The notes under the pieces: model-generated | Told to the model about the DNA's origin: nothing | Seen by the model: the letters and a program-made list of their open reading frames with translations, nothing else | The model's database searches: none | Made by a program: the position numbers and the translations under genes | Assembly (NCBI RefSeq): GCF_902459465.1 | Contig: NC_047062.1 | Coordinates: 22,449,919-22,513,918, forward strand | Direction: 5' to 3' | From: Asterias rubens | Taxonomy: Eukaryota; Echinodermata; Asteroidea; Forcipulatida; Asteriidae | Length of the DNA: 64,000 nucleotides | In this document: positions 41,646 through 53,249 of the stretch, one piece after another | Numbering within the stretch: the first letter of the stretch is position 1 | Layout of the letters: every line of letters starts with the position of its first letter

Positions 41646-42249
41646 ATCCATCCCAGTATGGGTACTTAAATAAGATAAGGATCCTTTATCAATGACAGTG
41701 CCATCAGGATTGTCTCAAGAAACAAAATGAGGCTTGACATCCAAATTTAGTCTGGTTCTTTTTTTCAAACTTTGAGAGTTTCGAGCGGGTTTTGATCGGT
41801 ACACAGGAACCAGACGAAATGGCCGAACTGTGGTAAAGGTGTTTTTAAACTGTCAGTGTTTGCTGACATTAGTTTGTGTTATATAGCAGATCCTTGCCAT
41901 TTGATTGGAGGAGTGTCCGTCATGTGTTGGCAAATAAAAGTACTATTGCACGCTAACGTCACTCAGCTTGCATTTTTCGTTCCATCCGAAAAGTACTATT
42001 GCACGCTGAGGAGCAAAAAACATCACCGCGTGCGCGTGTCTTTGGTAACGCAGCAGTGTTACTGCAAGGCACATTACTAGCATTCGGTTTCTGCGTGTCC
42101 CAAAACAGCTGTACAGAACGTATTGTGTCAAACGGGCCGACCCAAAAGAAACGGCTGTAATTTCATAATTACAAATAGTAGGCCTACGCTTTGTTTATGA
42201 AAGTTGTATCTTCCAATCAAAATGACAAAGATCTACTTGGACAATATAT
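41646..42249. other. 3' flank shared with block A, no gene supported
   Basis: Matches 8186-8786 with substitutions and small indels. The open frame of copy A is not kept. Confidence 0.5.
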
Positions 42250-42255
42250 AAAACA

Positions 42256-42363
42256 AATAATGAATGTTTTTCATTCGTGCAAGGGTGCAAATATGTTCGT
42301 TCGTTGAAAGATGGACTCATGAACATACTCGCACCATTGCACTCATAAACATTCATTATTTGT
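42256..42363. mobile_element. foldback element without its tip, copy A'
   Basis: Outer arms ACAAATAATGAATG and CATTCATTATTTGT remain, but GAAAGATGG joins directly to ACTCATGAAC, so about 58 bases of the tip hairpin seen in copy A are absent. Confidence 0.7.
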
Positions 42364-42530
42364 ATAATACTCATGCTGTATAGCTAGTTTCAAAATACGA
42401 GTATCTAAAATTTAATTGTTTACCTTCATGAATTGTTGTTATTGATCGATCCTCCCCTTACCCCTGGGGTGGGTTGATCGATTGAAAGAACGAACGAGGC
42501 ATAATATTTGTGTATTTTACATAAATTGTC

Positions 42531-42932
42531 TCAAAGGCAGTGGACACTATTGGTAATTACTCAAAATTATTATCATAAACCTTTCTTGGTAATAACGAGT
42601 TATCGGGAGAGGTTGATAGTATAAAACATTTTGAGAAACGGCTCTCTCTGAAGTTACTTAGTTTTCGAGAAAGAAGTAATTTTCCACAAATTTGATTTTG
42701 AGACCTCAGATTTAGAATTTGAGGTCTCGAAATCAAGCATCCGAAAGCACACAACTTCGTGTGACCATGGTGCGACAAGGGCGTTTTTTTTTCTTCTTTT
42801 ATTTATATCTCACAATTTTGACAATCGCTTGAGCTCAAATTTTCACAGGGATGTTATTTTATGCATATGTTGAGATACATCAACTGTGAAGACTAGTCTT
42901 TGACAGGTACCAATAGTGTCCAGTGTCTTTGA
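42531..42932. mobile_element. MITE family E, complete copy in A'
   Basis: Same termini as 9120-9520, with several substitutions between the two copies. Confidence 0.85.
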
Positions 42933-43156
42933 TACATTTTATCGAAACATTCCCACGAAACGAGTTCACAATACTTTGTACAAAATGCATACATTTTTCA
43001 TATAGCACGTTTGACTTTACTTTCTAAAAAAACGGATTTTTTTTTTCAATTTTTTTTTTCAAAACTCTCTTGGCAAATGTTTTTTTCCCTCATACTTTTA
43101 AAACTTGCTTCCTTTAAAAACTCTTCTTTTCTAGATTTTCCCAGAGTTGAAATATC

Positions 43157-43366
43157 TTAAATCAGTTTAGGAAAACAAAAAAATTCTGTAAAATTTGCTT
43201 GTGACTCAAATTGTGGGAGTGCTTCTGGTTCTATATATCGATACTTTGATGATTGTGAAGCCAAGTACAACTTGCACGCACTCAAGACAATTAATGCAAC
43301 CAAAACACATCCTAAAGTTGTATTCTTCTTGGGACCAATCTTCATGACATACAAGTATGTCATCAA
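43157..43366 (-). CDS. hypothetical short ORF with one membrane segment, copy A'
   Basis: Reads MKIGPKKNTTLG then the hydrophobic LGCVLVALIVLSACKLYLA as in copy A. One Asn is replaced by Lys through a three-base deletion that keeps frame. See 9745-9963 for the reasoning. Confidence 0.3.
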   Translation of the reverse strand: MMTYLYVMKIGPKKNTTLGCVLVALIVLSACKLYLASQSSKYRYIEPEALPQFESQANFTEFFCFPKLI

Positions 43367-43703
43367 TTTAATAAAATTTACTCATTTTAGGCACGACATG
43401 TTTGGATAAGTGTGATGCACACCTGTCCAAACTTAAATGAAATTGATTAAAAGTACAATATCTTTTACGAAACAGTCACATTTGAAAATGTTGTTTTTTC
43501 TTCTTTGCATTGCTGTGACAGTAATAATTAACAGTTCTAAATTTCATTGATTTTTTTGGGGCATCAGCTGATGAAAAAAAAATCTTATTTCAGAGATAAA
43601 TTTTATTTCAACTCAAGGATGGTAAATGTTGTACTTGGCTGTTTTTATAATTTGAAAAATTATGTCTTAAATTATTTGGTTACCATTCATTAAATGCTGT
43701 AGA

Positions 43704-46688
43704 AAGCACCACTGAACTGTAGAAGCAGCAGAGTTGTGCAAACGTGTGTGCCGGTTGGTGTGGCCAACTACTATCTGGAATGTGTGGCGACCTAATGATC
43801 CAAGAGTTAATGGTTGGGTAAGCATTTTATTAAGTGGAATCTTGTTAATGTGGCGCTGGTAGTCTGTCTTACCGGTGTCCTACCTTACATGATTGACAAA
43901 CTATTTCAACTTTCTCGATCTCCGACAAAAAAACAAAACCTAAGAAAGAAAGGATTTGGTTGCCTGTTGAAGTCTTTGGGGGCCTGTATCGAAAGTGTCA
44001 AGGACTGAGGACCGTAGCACTTTTTTTCACATTTTTTACCTGATCATTTTGTTATCCTAAGTTGGTACCCGTCTCTCTATACTGTTCCTGTGTAAACGGG
44101 TCTACTTTTTGATCAACCTTTTCTGCAACCGGACATCCTCTTCTGATCTGAGGGAGACTCTGGACCTGACGGATGACGGAGACTTCTACCCAGATGTTGG
44201 TGCGAGGGTTGGAGAAACGAGATTCTGAACATGGCTATTCACATTTCAATCAGGTACTCAGGCTTTTACATTGGTTTCACTTGTGTTAAGAAGTTTTGAC
44301 TGTATCAAAAGGAGATATCAAAGATGACATTGGGATTGTGTAGGAAGTAAACAGGGTGCTTTATTGTAGAAGAAACATCTTTGCTTAATAGAAAGATGCT
44401 GTTGTGCATTATGTTATTGTAGGTTTTACTTACACTCCTTCGTAAGTTAGAATAGTGTTAAGATTTCCGAGTTAGTTAAAACCCCTGTTGAACTGGTTGA
44501 CGTTAGTTATTCAGTCTATGACGTTAACTATTGGTCGTTTTCAGTGACCAATTAACTAGGTTGTTCATTGTAGGTTTTGAGTGGTCAGCTCTATGACAGA
44601 TTCTACAGTAGGTATGTTAACGACAATCAGTTGAGGAAATGATTTACAAATGATGTTGACCAATAGACATTGCTTTTATAATACATTTTTCATAAACGTA
44701 GTAATTTAGCTGCAGTAGTTGTTTTCAATCCTTTAGGGTATTAATTATTTGATAGTCGTGAAAATTTTTTACAAATAGTTAACCCTTTTCCAGCTGAACA
44801 TGGTGACGACACACAGGCGTTTTTTTTACAAAACTCACAAAATTTGTAAAGTTCAGCCGCAATGTTGGAATCTTGTTTCTCTGATCAGCACATCATCATC
44901 TGGGTTGAAGTCTTAGTTATTCAGGCTGTTAAAGTGACAAAGACACTTGGTCATTAATTATTTTGACAGGTTCTAAAAAGAGTAGGCAAGTTTATGATAT
45001 TAAACCCGTAGAACTGTTGGGAACAAATGCAAGCTACTAGTTTTTGTCAGTATAACAATTGTATTTTGTGTTTGTTAAGATCTCTTTGAAACAAAACAAA
45101 TTTTGTGCGATGTCCATCAATTATTTTAATTCTTTAATGGTAAACATTAGAATGTCTCAACACGTACAACAGCAAAGTGCACAATGGATCAAACTAGGTG
45201 TTTATTAGTGTATTAGCAGTATTAGTGTAGACTTATTCAGTTAAATAACCTCAGAACAAACAAAGTAATTTGTCACATGGCTAGGTTGTTTAGGGAAAAG
45301 GGAGCATACACACTAGTCCATTATTAGTGTAGAATTATTAAATAAATAACTTCAAAACTATTAGTTAATTCTCAATTCGCTTGTTAGATTGATTTTGTTA
45401 TGAATATTATGCCAAAAAGAAACAGCAGGAATAGGTATTCTAAATAAGACGTCGCTTTGTTACTTTAGTCATGCACTGTTTGCAGAATCACAGGTGTCTT
45501 TCTAGATGGAAAATACACCAAGTTATCAGTGATTTTATCGTCATTTATAAAACCTTAATTTTCCGACATCGACATCAGACTCATTTTTAGGCAAAATTGT
45601 AATTTATAATTGGTTTGAAATCATTAGCATGCAGTGGTTGGTTTGCATAATTACATGCAGTTAATCAGTAGGAGTAGTTGTTGGTCCTAGATTTTCAATA
45701 CTTAATTGGGACTTCATCAGCAATTTGTAGTTCCGTAGGATTTGAAACTTTGTTGTACTTAGGAGTTTGTTTAGAGATAGGTTAGGTTTATTTAAGAGTT
45801 TTTTCTTAGTCTAGTTATCCTCCATAAACCCAATGTCATCTCCAATATCTCCTGTTATGATACTCAATGCAATGAAGATGCAAATCTGATGTTTCCGTAC
45901 AACCTCACTTTTGACTTTGAAATTTGACTTTATTTATTTGACTTTGTTTGAACATGTAATCACACACTGTTAAAATGTTGCGATGTTTTAACAAATCCAA
46001 AACTTATGATTGATTGATTTGAAACAAAATTTATGAAGAAGTGTAGTACTTCTTATGCAAGTGAAACCAATACATTCCTGAGTATGCTATTAATATTGAA
46101 AAGAACATGCATATTTTAGTTCTGTTTTTGTGCTCGTCACAAAAATTAACAAAATTGTTCAAGTTCAGCCGCCATGTTGGAATCTTGTTTCTCTGATCAG
46201 CGCATCATCATCTGGGTTGAAGTCTTCGTTATTCTGATGGTACAGGACTCAATCGGTGACGGAGTGGAATCGTCCTTTTACACTTCAACCAAAATTCAAA
46301 CTTGAAACTTGACTCCAAGAACTTAGCGACGTGTTTGCCCGAACAGGGGGAGACGTCCGATGGTACACTTGATACAGATTCATCAAACGTTTTAACGGGC
46401 AACAGAATCCTTTCGACTTATGTTTTGGACTTTGAAAAAAAAATCTTTAGTTTGTTTTGGCTTCGGACTTTAAAAAAACCCCAATATTTTTAGTTTGTCA
46501 ATCATGTAAAGCAGGACTTTGGTAAAACAGACTATCAATGAAACATTAACTTGATTTAACTTAATAAAATGCTTTCCTTCCATTAATACTTAGATCATTA
46601 AGTCGCTTCACTTTCTAGATAGTAGTTGGCCACACCAACTGGCACACACGTTTGCGCAACTCTGCTGCTTCTACAGTTCAGTGGTGCT
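43704..46688. mobile_element. ~3-kb terminal-inverted-repeat element, copy A'
   Basis: Same ends as 10307-13287 and nearly the same length, with the internal direct repeats at about 44855-44920 and 46160-46230. It was duplicated with the block rather than inserted twice. Confidence 0.75.
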
Positions 46689-47057
46689 TAAAAAATCAAA
46701 AAAATCCCTTAAAAATTGCCTTTTTTATATAGACTAAGTCAGCCAAAAATATTTCTCGTGCCGTTGTACGGTTCGAAATTAACTGCGTAAAAAGTTTGGC
46801 CCTACCCCCCCTATTATTAAAATCATGATCAACCAAGTGCACCCCCTATAGGGGTGCAGAAGAGACTGTATCCCATAGTCAATGTACACCAACATGTAAT
46901 CAACTAGAAATTTGCATATGACACTTATACAAGGCGTCAAATTCAAATTACCATAAGATTATATTGCTAGGTACATCAAAATGGAATGCAGCCCCTTATT
47001 AAAGGTATCGTCTTATAGCTTGTTGTGACTTTAAATAACAATAAAATGGAGTTCCAT

Positions 47058-47518
47058 TGTGGACTTAGTCATTTTTTGACCAAAACACTAGCCATTGTTT
47101 GTACTTAGTCATTTTTTGAGCAGAAACTCATAGTCAATGTTTGTACTTAGTCTTTTTTTGGACTTAGTCATTTTTTGACAAAAACACTTAGTAATTATTG
47201 ACTTTCTGTGTCCTTTTGTGGACTTAGTCATTTTTTGACCAAAAACACTAGCCATTGTTTGTACTTAGTAATTTTTTGAGCAGAAACTCATAGTCAATGT
47301 TTGTACTTAGTCTTTTTTTGGACTTAGTCATTTTTTGACCAAAAACACTAGCCATTGTTTGTACTTAGTAATTTTTTGAGCAGAAACTCATAGTCAATGT
47401 TTGTACTTAGTCATTTTTTGACCAAAAACACTAGCCATTGTTTGTACTTAGTAATTTTTTGAGCAGAAACTCATAGTCGATGTTTGTACTTAGTCTTTTT
47501 TTGGACTTAGTCATTTTT
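47058..47518. repeat. minisatellite with GGACTTAGTCATTTTTTGAC units, copy A'
   Basis: Same alternating units as 13640-14295 but about 195 bases shorter and with a different order of unit variants. Confidence 0.85.
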
Positions 47519-48714
47519 CCAAGATTGAGATTATAAAGTCACAGAACAAGCTATAAGATGCGGCCTTTACAGAAGATACAACATTGGTAGTTATGCTATT
47601 GTAAATTTTGGTAAGCATGCAAGTAAACATTCATCTAATGTCCACTTGATGTAAAAACTGTTTTGAGATAAACAATTAATAAAGAAATTTGTTTTGAAAC
47701 GCTGCAAGTTTTAGATAATGTTTTTTGTGTCCAAATTTGTGCACTCTATATGCAGTATATGAATACCAATGTTGTACCTTCTTTATAAGTAAGAAATGCA
47801 ACCTGTAAACCATAAAGGAGTCAAATTTAATTAGATTTGTTTTAAAAAAAACAAAAACAAAAAACGCTTTGATTCTTGGAATATTCTGAAAAAGCACAAA
47901 CAATTATTTTACAAGTTTGTGGAAACCAAATAGTTAATTTATGTTTTCATGAGACTAGTTTTTTTGTTAGCCATGTGGACTCCTTTTGGAAAAAACAGGT
48001 TACATTTCTTCCTTGGTTGATCATTTATATTTCTTAGCTATGGTTGTCATTTGCCAGCTGATGCTTCTTCTCTGATAAATTCTTAACTGGTTTGGGGGTT
48101 TAAGTTGAATTTTGAAACTATACACATTTTCAATACTTTTCATAAATACAAGTATGAATTGAAAGCTGTATTTGATTTTACAAATACAATTTTTGAATTG
48201 TGGCACTTGACAAGTGCATAAAAAAAAGAGAAAAAAAAAAAGACAATTTGAAATAATTTCAATGAGGTTTAAGTAATTTTACATCAACTGGCACATTTCT
48301 AACCATCAATTTAAGCAACTATCAAAATGAATAGTAAGGAAGCAACAGGAGTGCAAAAGCACCCCCAAAACAAAAATTGTTTTAATTAAAACATTCCGGA
48401 TACATAACATACATCTTAGTCATAATCAAGCTCTTGAGGTAGGGGTGGGTGGGGGTTAATGTCTAACAGTGGGGATGCACTAACTGATGTTATTGTTTTC
48501 TTTCTTTGGAAAACATGAGTTTGTTCAAATAAAGTCTTGAAAATTCAAATAAACAATCTAGTCTGGTTTGCTTATTATTTTCTGATGAATCATAATATTT
48601 GGACAATTATTGGTTCTATGAACGGCTTTGGTGATCCCCTATTTCCCTTCTAGGTGTTGATGAACTAATTAAAAGTACTTTTAGAAAATAATAAAGATTG
48701 GGGATACTTTTGGT
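47519..48714. other. no feature seen
   Basis: AT-rich sequence equivalent to 14296-15464. Confidence 0.4.
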
Positions 48715-49040
48715 AATTATCAAACACCCGTCTCATCACTTGGTGTGCCTCAATAAATGCATAAATAACAAACCAGTGAAAGTTTTGGCTCAAATGATCA
48801 TCAAAGTTGAAAACAAAATATGAAAGGAAATCTACATTCCATGCATAAAATTGTGTGCTTTCAGATGCATGAGAAGGGCTTCATGCCTGAAGCCTTGCTC
48901 AGATTAAATTTTTTGAAAAAAAATACCACTTTCCCTAAAACTACATTTTACTTTGAAGGGTGTTTTTCCAACATTGTTTAACATCAACATGACCAGTGCT
49001 CTAACGTTTTCAGGGTAATTAATTTTTGGAGTAACTACCA
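48715..49040. mobile_element. MITE family E, diverged copy in A'
   Basis: Keeps CACTTGGTGTG, AAATGCATAAATAACAAACC and GGCTTCATGCCTGAAGCC. It retains about 50 bases (AAATACCACTTTCCCTAAAA region) lost from the copy at 15465-15735. Confidence 0.6.
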
Positions 49041-49526
49041 AGTACACCTATTTAATAGGATGCATTCAAAACTATAAAGCTAATTTTTTTCTCAATATCC
49101 TGGGGAGGGGTAGAGTTTCATATTATTCGTGAACAGTAATTCCATGTTTGCAAGTACAGAAATACAGTGAAATTGTTCCTTTTGGTTAACTAGAATCAGT
49201 TGCAAAACTCCAAAAATGCTCATTCACAATATTAGGTAATGACCTCATGGGGTAGTTTAGTATCGAATTGACGATGCTTAGCCTGTAATACAGGCATTAT
49301 GTTTGGCTCTTGAGGGAAAAGTATGAACATTTCATCGAGAAGAAGGGCTCACCTAAATGAAAGTTTTTAATAGAAATTAAACGGATTCTTCGGAGGCCCC
49401 ACAAAAAAGAAGAAGTCATAAATAATGTGGGTCTTAGGAGTACGAGAGAAATTTGGGCAAATGTGTTGGTATAAATTATTATGGCCCTACAGCTAGTAAT
49501 AGAAATATACATTTTGGTTGCCTTAC

Positions 49527-49642
49527 AGAACGGTTGAGGCTCGTACCTCAGTGACTGCTGTTGTGGCTGGAAAGACTGCTGAGATGTAGGGAGAGGCAGC
49601 ATACACTTCTGATGAAAGGGAAACATTCAGATTCCACGAACT
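49527..49642 (-). CDS. candidate internal exon of a minus-strand transcript, copy A'
   Basis: Same CTTTTTCAG| acceptor and TTCT|GTAAGG donor as 16217-16326. It is longer by six bases, preserving frame. The peptide of the fully open frame is SSWNLNVSLSSEVYAAS.... Product not recognised. Confidence 0.35.
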
Positions 49643-50192
49643 CTGAAAAAGAACAAAATTATATTTAGAGTATGGATGTAAATTAGTGTTCATACATAAT
49701 GAGGGGATATAGAAAGTATAAGGCATTAGGAAATTTTACTTCAGGACAGCATGTTCAGGGGGGCCTTTAAATTGTCTCCACATATACATGACATGTACAG
49801 TACCTCATGTCGTCAAATCTAACTCCCAACACACAAGAAAACAATGTAAAGAAAAATATGTGCGCCCTGTGAATTTACTCTAAACACTTGCATTGAACTT
49901 TGAAGGAATTGGAGAAACACAAAACGTGTAGTGCAAAGTGTTAGTATTCATCAGCAAAATCGATGTGGGTCAATGTTTCAACAAATATCCGTCCCTAACA
50001 ATATTTTCCTCACTTGTATTGAGCGAGAATTCAGTGGTTTAATCAATTTTAACACAATCTATGTTTCTTCTATTTGTCTTGGGTTATATCATTGACATTT
50101 AGCTGACAATAGTTTGATTGTATTGCCCGAGACAATCTTGTCTTATAACCTCCTCAAATTTCCTCTTTTGCATCAACACATGAATCACTTAC

Positions 50193-50400
50193 CTGATTAA
50201 GAAGATTCTATGAACATCCGTGCGGTTATCATCGTGGAAGTTGTTAAACTTTGATGTGTAAAATTTTACAGAAAATCTGCTTTTCTTCCACACACACGTC
50301 GAGCAATCGCCTTTGAACACACGATGCCCGCGCTCAGAAACAAAATGGCCGCGAGGAGTTAAAGGGTGCACCAACATCGTTCCCAGGGGTGATCGATATC
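50193..50400 (-). promoter_or_regulatory. candidate first exon and promoter region, minus strand, copy A'
   Basis: Keeps the AATCAG|GTAAGTG donor and the CGCGGCCATTTTG patch. A short deletion removes part of the sequence between them (around 50256). Confidence 0.35.
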
Positions 50401-50724
50401 GCCATCTTTTACCAGCATGCCTTGCTCGATGTGCATGCGCGTGACCGTAGTACGAACGTCATCCTTTTATTGGCCGAAATTTGAAAGAATCATAGGGGGT
50501 GAGGCCAGCACTTTTATCAACTTTTGCCTATTTTTGTTTGTTAAGGTGCGATGTTGTGCTCTTCATGATGCAGTAGGCTTGTCTGAAGCCTTTTTCTTTA
50601 TTGAATAGAAGCCAATAATATTTCAAGCAATAATTTAAGAAGTTGTTATTTGTTTTTTACTTGAAAGAATTGGGGCGAAACTTGAAAAATATCAGGGGTA
50701 AAGTCCAGCATTTTTATCAAATAT

Positions 50725-52850
50725 AGCCTTATGATTTTTTTCGAGCGAAAAGTTCACAAGGCAATTTTTTTCGAGCGAAAAGTTCACAAGCCTTAATTTT
50801 TGTCGAGCGAAAAATTCACAAGGTTATAGCCTTATGCAATTCACAAGGCTACATCCTTGTGATTTTTTGTTGAGCGACAAGTTCATAAGGCTTGTAGACT
50901 TTTTCCAGCAAAATGTGACAAGTTCAGCCTTGTAGATTTTAGGCTAGATTTTGGCTAGTTTCATAAGGCTATATATAGCCTTGTAGATTTTACGCCAAAA
51001 TTTTTACTAGTTTCATAACGCTAGATTTTAGGCCAGATTTTGACTAGTTTCATAAGGCTATAATAGCCTTGTAGATTTTAGGCTAAATTTTGAAAGGCCA
51101 AAGTTTGACTAGTTTCACAAGGCTATAAAAACTTGTAGATTTTAGGCCAAATTTTGACTAGTTTCATAAGGCTATAAGCCTTGTAGATTTTAGGCTAGAT
51201 TTTGAATAAATTCATAAGGCCTTGTAGATTTTAGGCTAAATTTTTTACTAGTTTCATAAGGCTAGATTTTAGGCCAGATTTTGACTAGTTTCACAAGGCT
51301 ATTATAGAATTGTAGATTTTAGGCTAGATTTTGAAAGGCCAAAGTTTGACTAGTTCTTCACAAGGCTATAACCTTGTAGATTTTAGGCCAAATTTTGACT
51401 AGTTTCATAAGGCTATAATAGCCTTGTAGATTTTAGGCTAAATTTTGACTAGTTTCATAAGGCTATTATAGCATTGTAGATTTTAGGCTAGATTTTGAAA
51501 GGCCAAATTTTGACTAGTTCTTCACATAACCTTATAGATTTTAGGCAAAATTTTGACTAGCTTCACAAAGCTATAAGCCTTATAGATTATAGGTTAGATT
51601 TTAAAAGGCCAAATTTTGACTAGTTTCACAAGGCTATATATAGCCTTGTAGATTTTAGGCCAAATTTTGACTAGTTTCACAAGGCCTTGTAGATTTTAGG
51701 CTACATTTTTGACTAGTTTCATAAGGCTAGATTTTGAAGACCAAAGTTTGACTAGTTTCACAAGGCTATAACCTCGTAGATTTTAGGCTAGATTTTGACT
51801 AGTTTCACAAGGCTATTATAGCCTTGTAGATTTTAGGCTAGATTTTGAATAAATTCATAAGGCTATAGCCTTGTAGATTTTAGGCCAAATTTTGACTAGT
51901 TTCACAAGGCCTTGTAGATTTTAGGCTAAATTTTTGACTAGTTTCATAAGGCTAGATTTTAGGCCAGATTTTGACTAGTTTCACAAGGCTATTATAGAAT
52001 TGTAGATTTTAGGCTAGATTTTGAAAGGCCAAAGTTTTACTAGTTCTTCACAAGGCTATAACCTTGTAGATTTTAGGCCAAATTTTGACTAGTTTCATAA
52101 GGCTATAATAGCCTTGTAGATTTTAGGCTAAATTTTGACTAGTTTCACAAGGCTATTATAGCATTGTAGATTTTAGGCTAGATTTTGAAAGGCCAAATTT
52201 TGACTAGTTCTTCACAAGGCTATAACCTTATAGATTTTAGGAAAAATTTTGACTAGCTTCAATTCACAAAGCTATAAGCCTTGTAGATTTTAGGTTAGAT
52301 TTTGAAAGGCCAAATTTTGACTAGTTTCACAAGGCTATATATAGCCTTGTAGATTTTAGGCCAAATTTTGACTAGTTTCACAAGGCCTTGTAGATTTTAG
52401 GCTACATTTTTGACTAGTTTCATAAGGCTAGATTTTGAAAGGCCAAAGTTTGACTAGTTTCACAAGGCTATAACCTTGTAGATTTTAGGCTAGATTTTGA
52501 CTAGTTTCACAAGGCTATTATAGCCTTGTAGATTTTAGGCTAGATTTTGAAAGGCCAAATTTTGACTAGTTTCACTTATAGATTTTAGACTAAATTTTGA
52601 CTAGTTTCATAAGGCCTTATAGATTGTAGGCAAAATTTTGACTAGCTTCACAAGGCTATATATATAGCCTTGTAGATTTTAGGTTAGATTTTGAAAGGCC
52701 AAATTTTGACTAGTTTCACAAGGCTATACGCCTTATAGATTTTAGGCAAAATTTTGACTAGCTTCACAAGGCTATAGATTTTAGGTTAGATTTTGAAAGG
52801 CCAAATTTTGACTAGTTTCATTGTAGATTTTAGGCAAAATTTTGACATGT
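50725..52850. repeat. palindromic minisatellite, copy A' (expanded)
   Basis: More than 2.1 kb of units such as TTGTAGATTTTAGGCTAGAT, TTTGACTAGTTTCACAAGG and CAAGGCTATTATAGCCTTG. Unit lengths vary from about 35 to 60 bases, and a higher-order segment of roughly 700 bases (about 51240-51940 against 51945-52590) is itself repeated with its variants in the same order. Confidence 0.9.
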
Positions 52851-53040
52851 GTGCTATTTCATGTGTACGAGAATAAAGGCTGATTCTATTAAACTGTGGT
52901 TGTCTCATTATTTGACTCGTCTACTTGGCAGCCATGTTTTTCCACAATGCAACAAATCTGGTGTGTATTTATTTTATAATAGTTTCCTTGCACATAATTA
53001 CTTGCTAAAAGAGACTTATATACACACCTAATTGTATTGT
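52851..53040. other. no feature seen
   Basis: Unique sequence to the right of block A'. It does not match the sequence following block A at 17831. Confidence 0.4.
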
Positions 53041-53049
53041 GGGCAAAAA

Positions 53050-53152
53050 TTACTGCCAGAGGGTCCATCTTATCCTGGCGGAACCCTCCCCCAACCTGTG
53101 GGGAATACCTATTGGTCCCTACAGGGTTCCAACAGGATAAGATGGGCCCTCA
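53050..53152. repeat. short foldback with ~29-bp arms
   Basis: AGGGTCCATCTTATCCTG and CAGGATAAGATGGGCCCT are inverted, extended inward by GCGGAACCCT and AGGGTTCC. The loop is about 40 bases and contains CCAACCTGTGGGG. Confidence 0.75.
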
Positions 53153-53226
53153 ATATAAATGGGGGGAGGCGAGGGTGGAGGCAAATAAAATGCAAGATAC
53201 AAGGAGAGTCATGTTCAATTTTTTAT

Positions 53227-53249
53227 TAAAAAAAAAAAAAAAAAAAAAA
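53227..53249. repeat. A homopolymer
   Basis: An A run of about 20 bases directly abuts the left terminus of the element at 53250. Its length is unreliable in most sequencing data. Confidence 0.8.

Larger units (their letters stand above)
30057..52850. repeat. large duplicated block, copy A' (partner 2068-17830)
   Basis: Same order of elements as copy A. It begins in the middle of MITE family E (CTGAAGTTTTTCTCAG) and ends in the palindromic minisatellite at about 52850. Its extra length comes from a complete MITE F, an insertion in POLR1H intron 1, more copies of the terminal-exon unit, a duplicate of exon 3, and a much longer final minisatellite. Confidence 0.9.

Noticed and set aside
49297-49626. 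109-codon minus-strand frame read as one exon
   Set aside because: It crosses the likely GTAAGG donor at 49526 and is broken by indels in block A. Only the splice-bounded part is kept as a candidate exon.
53227-53249. Poly(A) run as the tail of a retrocopy
   Set aside because: No coding or 3' UTR-like sequence precedes it and it abuts the terminus of the foldback element, so a retrogene is not supported.
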